Positions 36,616-47,011 of a DNA stretch of 64,000 nt are shown here, piece after piece. The translations under genes were made by a program, and so were the position numbers. The DNA comes from Albugo candida (lineage: Eukaryota > Oomycota > Peronosporomycetes > Albuginales > Albuginaceae): the NCBI GenBank assembly GCA_905220665.1, contig CAJNAR010000170.1, positions 62,001-126,000 of the forward strand. Direction: 5' to 3'. Numbering within the stretch: position 1 is the first letter of the stretch; each line of letters opens with the position of its first letter. The notes below the pieces were generated by a model, which was not told the origin of the DNA, ran no database searches, and saw only the letters and a list, made by a program, of their open reading frames with translations.

Positions 36616-37383
36616 AATTTACTCGTTGTACTTTAATGTATCACAAGTCGCTGGGTAGTAAAATGACCTTTGAATAGGAGGCCTTCCTTTTAGTGCAGGG
36701 TCGTTTTAATTTGTTTGCAACCCAAAAGCTACGTTTGGCAGCAGTTACAACGTCCGAGACGCTTTGTTGCGATTGTACCGCAGATATTATTTGCAAAGGT
36801 CAAGAATGAATTGTGGCCAGACAGAGGGTTCGATGGCAATATTTTGTTGCTAGTTGTTGAATGAGTAAGAAGTGTGGCGAAATAATCGCATTGCAGAAAG
36901 GTCAAAGAAGAACTCTATATAGAACCAGGAACAACGATTTCTGACCACAGGCAACACTCGAAGCGTCCTATGAGACACTATTTTTACACAGGAAAATTTC
37001 ACCCGTTAGGAAAGCCTGATCACCTGCAATATACGTAGCGAAGATGTTCTTTAAAAAAATCAATTGATTGCTCTATAATGTACCACACATCGAAGCACGC
37101 GATTGTGCTCTATACCGATCCACGCTTTGTTGCGGCGTGGGTCGCAAAATTTTAAATTCTATCAAGGGTGCATTTGCAATATTCGGCGATCGCCAGAAGA
37201 GGCTTTCCAAGGGAGTAATTACAGTGAAACATTTATTCTGGGCTAGGGCAACCATAATTTCCGATCAGAAGGATCGTAAAATCAGTTACTATGTCCGAAA
37301 ATTACCGACGCATGAAGAGTTTCCAATTTTTTGTCTTGGAGCCACTCGTCCAACTGGAAAGCATTTCCTCTTTGTAGAATCTA
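36616..37383. promoter_or_regulatory. Divergent intergenic region, CesA / secreted protein
   Basis: A 768-bp gap between two divergently transcribed genes that presumably holds both promoters. The frame at 37068-37487 (+) overlaps the start of the next gene in another frame and is not convincing as a gene. No known motif was identified. Confidence 0.4.
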
Positions 37384-38529
37384 ATGCGTTCATTACCGTT
37401 CGTACAATGTTTCATCTTAGCGTTTTCTTTCGTACAATCAAAAATCGTCAAGTGGAATCAGACGGCCAATTATGTCATCGAAGTTGACACAACTGATTGG
37501 TCTAATTACTACGGCGAAAACGGTGGTTGTGTTACATGTCCTTACACGTGCGTTAAGCCAACCATCGCACCCGACGGTATGAAAATCAACGGTAGTAATG
37601 CGACACAAGCACAGAATCTTCCTTCCATTTACACACAAACCAAATCAAATGGTTGTTGCTACGCCGCCCCATCTGAATCGAAAAAAATGCCAAGTTGTGA
37701 ATCTGAAGCAAACCCATCGACAGCTGAAGCTTGTGGTTTCTTATATGGTCCAACACTAAAATGGCGAATCGGCGATTCCTCAAAACCCGGGAATAAATCA
37801 GTGGTAAAACCTTGTATGTATTATAACCCTGTTACCTTTCTCATTGCGCCATTCTTCTAGATTGCTATTCTGTTTGCATCCGTCGATTGTGAAAGTTTTT
37901 GGGCTGTCGGTTACGCTCCAGTTCGGTATGTTGCACAAACTAAATCTATCAAAGGTTCCAAGCAAATCAATGGCGGTTGCTATGGTAACCAAGCGGGAGA
38001 GGCGATGATTTTAGCGGGATGTTTAACATCTGAGATCAAATTCGACAAAGGATTAACGTACTCTTGGGACAAACTAGCTCAGAAATGTCAAGGCATCTCT
38101 GGAATCTGTGCTGTGACAAATGGGTTATGGACCGAACATCTGAAGTGTTGCACGAAGCGAACTGGTGTGACTTCCGTTTGGGACAAACACTACAAGGTCT
38201 ATGAGAAAGCAAATACTACCAGTACACAGTTATCGGGTCCTGCAATCATGTTAATTGTATTGGGTGGTGTCGCATTCATGATGGCCCTGATTCATTTTGG
38301 TGCGAAAGCGCGCGAAAGTGCTAAACGGACGGCATTATTACGTGAACAAGAAGCTACAGACGATTATGAAGAGATCATGACACCTTTAACTGGAATAGAC
38401 AAAGTACCGCCACCAGGAGGTGTACAGCGTTCCATTGGTCCTTCCAGCATCGAGGTATCGCTTCATGAAGGAGACAAGATCTTCCGTAAAAAGGAAGAAG
38501 AAGTCTTATACGAAGGAGAAATGTTTTAG
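37384..38529 (+). CDS. Secreted Cys-rich single-pass membrane protein, unknown
   Basis: I do not recognise the family. The N-terminus MRSLPFVQCFILAFSFVQS is a clear signal peptide. An ectodomain follows, rich in Cys (CVTCPYTC, GCCYAA, GGCYGN, LKCCTK) with N-glycosylation sequons such as NGSNAT. There is one membrane segment (AIMLIVLGGVAFMMALIHFG) near residue 280, then a charged cytoplasmic tail of about 75 residues. An in-frame TAG at 37858-37860 must be spliced out. The best choice is an intron 37804-37860 (gtaaaa to ttctag, 57 nt), giving 362 aa. An alternative is 37814-37921 (gtatgt to ctccag, 108 nt), giving 345 aa. Both keep the frame. It is likely a surface receptor or wall-associated protein; its role is unknown. 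Confidence 0.75.
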
Positions 38530-38650
38530 TGTTTACATAGATTTGTAAAATATTAATAATCAATCGATTAGATGTGGTATGCGATTCTGTTTTTTGACAT
38601 AAAATCACCCGATAACGCCATGTGTAGTACGATTGGCTGAAAAACTGTAG

Positions 38651-40548
38651 ATGCCATATAATTTTATGTTCCGGCGAAGTTTGTGTACAAAATCTGCTCA
38701 GAAATCTTTTTCACACGCCATGAATATCGGGAAAAAAGCGCATCTACTAGTAGCCCAGCAAGTTGAGGGTTTACTTTCGATTGCACCAGAGAATACTAAG
38801 GAGGTCAACACGGATGTAAATGTCTTCTTTGTGCCGAAATCATCTGACTTGTTGACAGCGATAAAATCCCAACTCCCGTTCAGCACATGTCTGAACGCAT
38901 TGAAAGACTTTGAAGCCGATTTATGCAATCATACCTTCCTGTATCCAGTCTCAGATGACGAAAAGACACGGGCCTTGTTGATTGGATTGGGAGAATCTCC
39001 GAAAATCAATGAAATGTCTTTACGTAAGGCCGTTGATTGTGCTGTTAAACAACTGCGTCAGAAAGTCATTTCCGAAGCCACGTTCAATCTTCCAAACAAT
39101 CTGCAATCCATCCCAGCTATTCGTACAAGTCAAATAATTGCTCAGGTAATCCATACTTTGGTATCCTTGATTAAGTACCGCCACTCTATTATGCATATCC
39201 TAGTCAGCAATGTTGTCCAATTATCAATTCGACAAGTATTTAACCAATAAGAATGAAGATGCAGAGGACGACAAATTGAAGTTGAAGTTGCCTTTGCGGC
39301 AAATGTTTTTGCGCGCGCCAAACGAATCCAAAAAGGTATTTTCTTACTTCAAATGACTCGAATCTCTCGACTTCCCGCTGAAGGTGTAGTGCATCGAAGA
39401 GCAAGTCGTTGTGACTCAGGAAACGATTTTTGCGCGGAATCTCGGTACGCCATTACATACATTCCTAACATACCCTAAGCGTTAATTAGGAAATGAGCGC
39501 GCTGATGTGATGACACCTGCTTTTATGGAGCAAATCGCAATGGAGTGTTTGGAATTGCCCAATGTGAAAGTGACTGTATTGCAGCAGAGCGATTTAGCGA
39601 AGGAAGGAATGAATATGTTTCTGGCTGTGGGTCAAGCAGCAACTTGTCCTCCGCGTTTGATCCTTATGCAGTATGAAGGCGATCCAAATTCGACCAAGAA
39701 AATCGGATTGGTCGGCAAAGGAATCACTTTTGATACTGGCGGACTGAATCTGAAACCAACGGGATCGATGGAAACCATGCACATGGATATGTGTGGTTCA
39801 GCGGCTGTATTTGGTACCTTTCGTGCGGCGGCGCGTCTCGGATTGAAAGTCAACATTGTTTGTGCGTTGGGAATGGCGGAAAATGCTATCGGGTCGAAAG
39901 CTGTCAGGCCTCATACAATTGTCAAAGCGCATAATGGATTGACGGTTGAAATCAGCAATACTGACGCTGAGGGGCGACTGGTGCTTGGCGATACGTTGTC
40001 TTATGTGCAGAAAGTGTACAAGCCCAAAACATTGATAAATGTGGCGACACTCACTGGAGCTTGTGTCGGTACGCACCCCTCACTCTTTTGCATTGCTTGA
40101 ATCTGACGTGAACATCGTTGTGCGTAGTTGCGTTGGGTGAGTATGCCGCGGGAATTTTTTCCAATACAAAAGAGCTCGCACGAAAGATTGAGGTTCGTAT
40201 CTTTCACATTCAATTGTGCTCTGTTTTTGATTGTGATTTAAAAATTTGTAGGACTCCGGAAATGAATGCTATGAACGCTGCTGGCCGCTTCCTATCTTTC
40301 CTGAGCATTCTGCTGAACTGAAAGGCCATCAATCAGATTCTCGCAGTACCGGTAAAGCACGATACGGTGGAGCTAGCGTTGCTGCGGCTTTTCTGCAGCA
40401 GTTTGTAGACAAAGACGTTGCATGGGCACACATTGACGTTGCGGGACCTTGCATGTACAGTCAAGATCACCCAAACTTCCCCAAAGGAGCGACTGGTTTT
40501 GGTGTGCACGTCCTCTACACGTACTTGAAAAACCATGAGCAAAGCTGA
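38651..40548 (+). CDS. Leucine aminopeptidase (M17 family)
   Basis: A Zn/Mn-dependent exopeptidase that removes N-terminal residues from peptides, normally a hexamer. Six exons: 38651-39145, 39204-39335, 39390-39444, 39490-40068, 40128-40192, 40252-40548. Introns are 45 to 59 nt, all GT-AG, and join in frame to 540 aa. The family signature NTDAEGRLVLGD is at about 39960. The metal-binding GKGITFDTGGLNLKPTG block is at about 39714. The exon 3/4 junction rebuilds ARNLGNERADVMTPAF, a conserved block. The N-terminus MPYNFMFRRSLCTKSAQKSF is basic and Ser-rich, suggesting mitochondrial import; a second Met at 38666 is an alternative start. It converges with the Hook-like gene. Confidence 0.92.
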
Positions 40549-40921
40549 TACAAGCCGATGTTGCTCATCGAAAGCGTAAACATCGACCTATGTCACAAAA
40601 AATCGCTTATTTTGTTACTCAAAGTGAAATACAAACCTGAGCTGCTACTCCACATCCTCTTCTTGCTCTGCGTTAAACCGATCTGCATTGGAACCCTCCC
40701 ACCATTACAAGCAGCTGCAACTCATTTCGTTATATGCTGCAATCACAGATTCCGTCTTTTAGTGCGTTCTTCAGCCCGCCTGCTAGACAGCCAAGACGTC
40801 GGCTGAAATGCGGCAGTACCGTGTTGAGGACTCGCTTGCGGCATCATTGTACGACGTTGCATCTCCATTCCAATCTGAAAGTAACAAAAGCCTCAGCATT
40901 TCCTTAAACTGAACAAGTCGA
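40549..40921. other. Convergent intergenic spacer
   Basis: A 373-bp gap between the stops of the aminopeptidase (+) and the Hook-like gene (-). A frame at 40558-40806 has no motif. I see nothing else. Confidence 0.5.
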
Positions 40922-43202
40922 TCAATAGCGATACAAGACCTCATAGAACGAAGACATCATCAGTGCTTGTTCACGGGAGTATGATGCTCTCATTTCTTTG
41001 AGACGTTTCTCAAGAAAGTCTATTTTTTCTTGCTTCTCTCCGAGCTGATTCCGATGAGAGCTCACAGTGACCATATATTTTGTTTGAACAGCATGCAGCG
41101 TTTTTCGGGTATAGCTTTCCAACTTGGCACGCTGTTCATTAAGTTCATTGATGGACGATTCTTTATCTTTGAGCCGATTGGTGAGTTCTTGGACGGTAGC
41201 ACGCATGGAATCGACTTCTTCGACGTCGGATTGCTGCAACATGCAGTTAAATCGCTCAGTTCAGATGGCAGTTCATTCGACAACGCACGTACCATCCTGG
41301 ATAATTTATCTTCATACTCTTCAATCATTGTTGTTGTCATTCTGGAGGCTTGTTCAGTGTCACTTGAGGTCTTGACGGATGCCGAAGACGCCGGGTCAAC
41401 CAAACTCGATGGAATAGTAGGATGATTCTTCTCTACATTTTGTGGCAATACTGGCAATTGTGCTGCGACATTGGAGAGTATTGGTACGCCATCTTGTTTT
41501 TGTGCCATTTCCAAATCTTCTTGTAGCTGTTGGTTCTTTTTCTTGAGCTGCAAAATGGTCACCTGTAAGGATTCTTTGGCTTTGGTCGCCAGCTCTAATT
41601 CACTTTCCAGGTGTAATTGTGTAGCATTAGGCGATCCGGACTTGAGCTCGGCATTCTCGCGTTCCATGCGACCAAGTCTTTCCTTCAAAAACGATATAGA
41701 CGATGATCCCAGAAGCGCGTTGGAAGCGTTCTCATGATCTACACCAAAATCGCAATTCTCACAATCATTACCTTGCTGAACCAAATTGGACACCTGAGCA
41801 CGTAATTCCTCAAGCTGATTCTCTAGAAATTCCTTTCCTCCCAAAGCGCTATCAAGTTCCTCCTGCAATCGACGTATTTTCTGATCACGAATATGTAAAT
41901 TCGACCTGTCTTCGACATTGAGCGTTTGCAGCTCGACAACTTGATTCTTGTACTTTTCAACCAAAGCTTTAAGCGTCGGCATGGTCTTTATTGTGCTTTC
42001 TAAATCCAATACTTTTTCCAAGTATTGCGCATTATGTGTCTCGAGTTCTCTAATTTGATTCTTTAGCGAATTCATTTCCTCCAATTTCTTTTTATATTTC
42101 AGAAGACTCGCTTCCAATTTACTCAATTGACCGACTTTTGTCCGAGAAATATCAAGTTCATCAGCTTGCCGACGCATCTCATTTTCCAACAACATAATTC
42201 GCTCGTGTGCTTCTCCCTTTGTACGCTGTAATTCCTCCTTTTTAGCTTCTAATTCCATCATAATCGCATGTACCTCACTTTCCACAAGTTGTTGGATCTT
42301 CTTATTGTCTCGCGTGAGTGTACTTTGTCTTTCAAGCACCAAATTCTGTTTTTCATCGTGTAAGCGATTGAACTTTTCTTCAACACCGTTCTTCTCTTTT
42401 ATCAAATTATCAATTCGCTCTGATAATTCTTGTTTCTCGCGCTCGGCATCGAGCAATTTCATTTCCAAAATAGAAACTTTCTCAATGTTTATTTGCAGTA
42501 AGCGCTGTAAATCTTCTACAATGACTTCATCCTGTACAGAGTACGAGAACGACGTTTTAGGATCAGCCGATCTATGATCAAGAGATGGTGGTGACACCAT
42601 CTGAAATCGGTGCATGAGGTTCTCAATCAAAAGCATCAAATTTTGTTGTGCGGTGGCATCCATTTGCATTATCGGATGAATGTAATCGGATTTTCTCGGG
42701 CACTGGACAGCACATCCCAATAACAACTCAATCAGCTTGCAAACTTCTAATTCATTGCTCTCTTTCACAATTTTGGAGACGTTGATGAAATTCGAGCTGT
42801 TACAATTTTGACTCAATTCCTCACGATAATATGACTCAATGGCATTGACTAGAGTTGTAATATTTTGTAGTCGACTGGAGTAATCTGCATTTAGTTTGAT
42901 TGTATCTAATTGTATGTACGCTGGGTCACTATCCAACAGAAGAAACGTTAATCTAGGCCAGCAAATGATGTCATGGCGAGGCAATATTCTCACATTTTAT
43001 GCATAAGATACGATAGGAAGATGCCATCACAAAGATCTATCAAGCTGTGTACATCGCAACATGACTGTGACAGATTCGATGAGGATTGTATGTTCTCTAC
43101 AAAGCTTTGTATCTATAATAAAAATGTTTTGAGATTAACTGAACAAGCAAAATCGACGATACAAACCCAGCTTAAAAGACTCTGTTGGGCATCCAGGTTC
43201 AT
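40922..43202 (-). CDS. Hook-family dynein/cargo adaptor
   Basis: Hook proteins link cargo such as endosomes to microtubule motors. Four exons on the minus strand: 43202-43167, 43112-42994, 42952-41293, 41233-40922, giving 708 aa. Introns are 54, 41 and 59 nt with good signals. The N-terminal about 150 residues are the Hook domain: LLSWIQSF at the exon 1/2 junction, LIDLCDGIFLSYLMHKI, DPAYIQLDTIK, IESYYREEL and LLGCAVQCPRKSDYIHPIMQ. The rest is nearly continuous coiled coil. The last exon (REQALMMSSFYEV) matches the family C-terminus. Reading straight through 41292 would give a wrong short end. It shares a 184-bp divergent promoter with the carrier gene. Confidence 0.88.
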
Positions 43203-43386
43203 TCCTTGTCGCGGACCACGTAGATCGAATTTTGTGTATCAAAAGTTCGTTTGGTGTGAGCCCCACAACGATAGCGCACTGAACGGGTGATACGAGTGAT
43301 AACGCATTGTAACATTAACGCTCTAGATTTTATTAACAGATATAACATCTGAATATAGCACTTTAACTGAATTCATCGCTTTTTCC
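43203..43386. promoter_or_regulatory. Short divergent promoter, Hook / mitochondrial carrier
   Basis: Only 184 bp separate the two start codons, so the core promoters must lie close together or overlap. The segment is AT-rich (for example tagattttattaacagatat) and has no motif I can name. Confidence 0.5.
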
Positions 43387-44543
43387 ATGTCGAGGCAATC
43401 AGAAGTCGCAACAAGACAAGCTGCGTTAGCGGGCGCATTTGCTGGAGGTAGAAGATTATTTACTATTTACGAATTATATTGACGTATATGAAAGGAGCCA
43501 CACGCCTGATTGTTGCGCCTTTCGGTACGCAATTTATCGGTTGGAGAAATGGTTCTAATCATAAATATATACCTTCTAGATCTAATAAAAATTCGGTTTT
43601 AAACAAATGATTATTAGCAAACTTTTCTGACGATGCTAATCCTATCGCAATACCCAGATTCCAAATTCAAGAAGCGATAAGATCCCCCAGCGGAAAAATC
43701 ATACTGAATCAAGCTCTACGCAAGACCATTCAAAGCGTGCATGCAGAGGAAGGCATTCGGGCCTTTTGGCGGTATACCTCACTACTTGATATCCTCTGAT
43801 ACTGCATAACCATCAACTTATTATACCACAGAGGGAACCTGTCGGCCACTGCGCTATGGATTTCGTATTCTGCAATTCAGTTTGGCTGCTACCAGAATAT
43901 GGATCGCTTTTGGAGCACAGAGATTATACATGCTCATCCCACAAGTGTACATGTCGTCAACGGTGCTATCTCGGGAGTTCTTGCAGCCGTTTTGACATAT
44001 CCTCTGGATTTGTTTCGCACAATATTTGCAGCTCAAGGCGTTCCACGACGATACCCAACGATTCCAAGTCTGGCTCGCAGTTTGTATCAGACAAAAGGCG
44101 CGAGCGCCTTTTTTCAGGGAATAGGTCCAACCCTTTTTCAAATAGCACCATACATGGGTCTGAGCTTTGGTATCTATTCAACTTTGGACAGATTATCGAA
44201 TTCGAAATCAAATAAAAGTCGAATTTTGACAGCCTCCAAATTATTTTCGTATCTTGGAAACGGTGCAGTGTCTGGTCTGGTATCCAAACTGGCTGTATAT
44301 CCGATCGATACAATAAAGAAACGGATGCAGATGCAAAGCGTTCAACGCACTCCAATGTATGGGACCATACAGAAATATACATCCTCTTGGCATTGCGTGA
44401 AGACTATCTTTCATTACGAAGGACTATATGGTTTTTATAAGGGCGTGACTCCCAGCATCGCCAAATCGGTCGTTACACAGAGCAGTACATTTGCGTGCTA
44501 CGAATTGGGGATTCATATGATCAAATTTGTAGAAGCTCGGTAG
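43387..44543 (+). CDS. Mitochondrial carrier, thiamine pyrophosphate type (SLC25A19-like)
   Basis: An inner-membrane carrier with three repeats of two helices, 310 aa. Five exons: 43387-43447, 43495-43524, 43580-43595, 43658-43771, 43832-44543. Exon 3 is a 16-nt microexon that rebuilds the first carrier signature PFDLIKIRFQIQ. The other two Px[D/E]xx[K/R] signatures are YPLDLFRTIFAAQG and YPIDTIKKRMQMQ. The GIRAFWRGNLSA block, the FAAQG segment and the overall pattern resemble the mitochondrial TPP transporters of animals and fungi; substrate assignment is by resemblance only. The frame is continuous only with all four introns removed (47, 55, 62 and 60 nt). Confidence 0.85.
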
Positions 44544-44754
44544 TATTCAATGTGCAGAAACCGTCAAATGACTTGAATCACGGGATTGAGTTTCAATAGC
44601 TTTTACATTCACTCGCGCTCAATCTGATTCGGTATCAGAATAGATGAGCTATCAGTAACTAATTGAGTTCGACGTCCAACGTTGCATCAGCGATTATACT
44701 GTACAATATATTGCCTTTTGGTTGTGTTTTATCCTCTGTACGTCTTCCTCTATA

Positions 44755-45898
44755 CTAAAACTCGAATTCAGAATCATTTTGCTTTCTGAGTCGTTCGAAT
44801 CGCGCTGTTAATTCATCAAAGTTGGGAATCTGGTCATCAAACGATGTTGCTTCCTGACCACTTCGCGCCGAATCAATTCGAGCTTTCCACATTGTATGTT
44901 TGTTGGAGCTACGCAGACTCGATTCGGTCGTATTCTCGTTCGCTTTGGCAACGGGGACAATTGTTTCTTTGTCTGTATCAGTTTTTGTTGGCGCCTAGCA
45001 CAAAACTCTTCAGAACGTGCCTCAAGAACTGATGACAATGACTACTCCAACCGAAGCAAATACGGACGCGAAATCAGGCCCCGAAACTCCGGTAGCCCTT
45101 ACACTTGTACCCGTTGGAGCAGGGATAGGAGCCAGCGGATCTGCCACATCTGCGGACTCGGATTCCCACCGAACTTTGTATTGTTTTGCAATTTCTCTGA
45201 GGTAATTTATCACTAGATACGCACTGGGCGGCTATGAGCAAAAACGCGATAGAAACAGAATCTTCTGTGCGTGGTACCATTTCGCTTACTTCAACCCCAA
45301 GTTTGCTTATGACGCGTTCGTTGACACATCCTTTCAAATTCTGCTCTGCGGCGGTGATGAATTCTTGCCCATATTTCTTACTCAATTGCTTTTTTACCTG
45401 CGCAAAAGTAAGAGGAAGACTGGTGATAGAATCAAAGAAATAGTACTTCGATAAGTTCGGGAATTTCGGTTCGAGAAGCTGCCCAAAGAATTGTACAAAG
45501 CGACTCTTTCAGATCAATAGGACACTTTTTTTGACTTTCAATGAGATTCTATAGAGAGGAACAGTGAGCCCAAATCGCGTACGTCTTCAGCTTTACCATC
45601 CGTTCGGCAACTAGTTCACAAAGAAGCGCCAAAATCTCGTATCCCTCGACCAAAAAATCATCGCGAATGATCCGTTCGACCTAAACAGAAACTACAATGA
45701 ACGCTACATCATTACCATAAATTACTAAAACGATCATACGCGAAGACGTGCTTTTTCTTCTTTTCCGTCACGTAGAAACTGCGCAATATCTTTCCTTTCA
45801 GCTTTAGCAGCATTGGCTTTTTTGTTTTTGACAAGCTCAATGCGATGTACAGCCATTTTCAGTTGCGGTTTGCATTTGTTTCCATGAAATCCAAACAT
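44755..45898 (-). CDS. IST1-like ESCRT-III regulator
   Basis: IST1 binds CHMP1 and VPS4 and acts in endosomal sorting and abscission. Six exons on the minus strand: 45898-45740, 45680-45597, 45548-45447, 45397-45290, 45231-45103, 44994-44755, all phase 0, giving 273 aa. Introns are 48 to 108 nt. The IST1 domain covers the first 200 residues: MFGFHGNKCKPQLKMAVHRI, ARLRVERIIRDDFLVEGYEI, KKYGQEFITAA, NERVISKLGVE and YLREIAKQYKVRW. A Pro/Ser/Thr-rich linker leads to a C-terminal FDELTARFERLRKQ helix, which fits the MIM1 motif that binds MIT domains. The 3' end converges with the carrier gene. It is divergent from the UCH gene by 124 bp. Confidence 0.88.
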
Positions 45899-46022
45899 GA
45901 AAATCTGATGTAATAGAAATTCTATTGGCCGAGTCCAGAGATTCTCGCAATGTGAATGGCTGATAAATATATACGTGTTTTGGATTGGCTGTAATTCAGC
46001 ACAAAGGACAGTATCAACGAAA
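45899..46022. promoter_or_regulatory. Short divergent promoter, IST1 / UCH
   Basis: 124 bp lie between the start codons of IST1 (-) and the ubiquitin hydrolase (+). If the UCH start is instead the upstream in-frame ATG at 45975, only 76 bp remain. No motif is recognised. Confidence 0.45.
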
Positions 46023-46986
46023 ATGACGATAACAAAGAAATGGTTTCCAATCGAGTCAAATCCTTTAGTATTAAACAAATATTTGGAGAGAATGGGCTTC
46101 CCCACAGCTGCATATCAATTCCAGGATGTCTTATCAACTGAAGAATGGGCGTTGGAAATGGTCCCTCAGCCCGTTGCCGCCGTTATCTTTTTATTTCCCA
46201 TCAAAGAACAGGTCCGCGATTTTTCCATTTTGATACCGAGTGCTTAGGTTCGCTTTTTTCAGACCGAAGCTTATGCCAAAGAAGAAGCACAAAACCAGAA
46301 AAGCTCGGGATACAAGAAACCCGAAAATGTGTTCTACATGAAGCAAACAATTGGAAATGCCTGTGGAACCATCGCCATGCTTCACGCAGTCGGAAATATC
46401 CGGCACGCAACCGCCTTCCGTAAGTTCGTTTTTACTGTACACCATTTTTAAACTTCGTTTTTGTATAGCACCAAACAGCTTTCTGCAAAAGTTTTTCAAA
46501 CAATGCGATGGCAAAAATCCGCAGGAAGTCGGAGCGCTTTTGGAACAAAGTGAAGAGGTGACACTCGCTTTCTTGAGAGTACAAACGAATGCTGAAGGAG
46601 CTTTACGTAGCTGGAGACTGTGCACGAAAGCGTAGCACGAAAAGGCCAATCGGAGGTATACTGCAAGAAGTCTGATGAAAACTTCTAAACGCCTTTTCTT
46701 CAGCAATTGGAAACCGTGAATGATCCCATTAATACGCATTTCATCTGTTTCAGGTCGGAACGCAAATCTGCTGTCTGAGTGTGAAAATCTGACAGTTTTT
46801 AGCTGCATTGAGAATCGACTGTATGAACTCGACGGACGAAAAGACGATGCAATTGACCACGGTGACTCCTCTCCGTCCACGCTTCTTCAGGATGCGTGCA
46901 AAGTGATCAAACAGTTTATCGCTCGTGACCCTGATGAAGTTCGATTCACGATTTTGGCTCTAGCCCACACAGTAGCTGATGAATAA
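46023..46986 (+). CDS. Ubiquitin C-terminal hydrolase (UCH, peptidase C12)
   Basis: A thiol protease that cleaves small adducts from the ubiquitin C-terminus. Six exons: 46023-46211, 46263-46419, 46469-46557, 46611-46655, 46704-46753, 46803-46986, giving 237 aa, the usual length for short UCHs. The catalytic Cys lies in TIGNACGTIAMLHAVGN, the His in NTHFICF and the Asp in RLYELDGRKDDAIDHG. Exon joins rebuild LLEQSEELETVHESVARKGQSE, a conserved stretch before the catalytic His. The start at 46023 (MTITKKWFPIESNPLVLN) fits the family; an in-frame ATG at 45975 would add 16 residues. It is tail to tail with the coiled-coil gene, 25 bp apart. Confidence 0.92.
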
Positions 46987-47011
46987 TGCGACAGAATCTT
47001 TGATTTGGCAT

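Noticed and set aside
37068..37487. 139-codon plus frame upstream of the secreted Cys-rich protein as a separate gene
   Set aside because: It overlaps the signal-peptide ORF in another frame, has no motif, and would fuse promoter and coding sequence.
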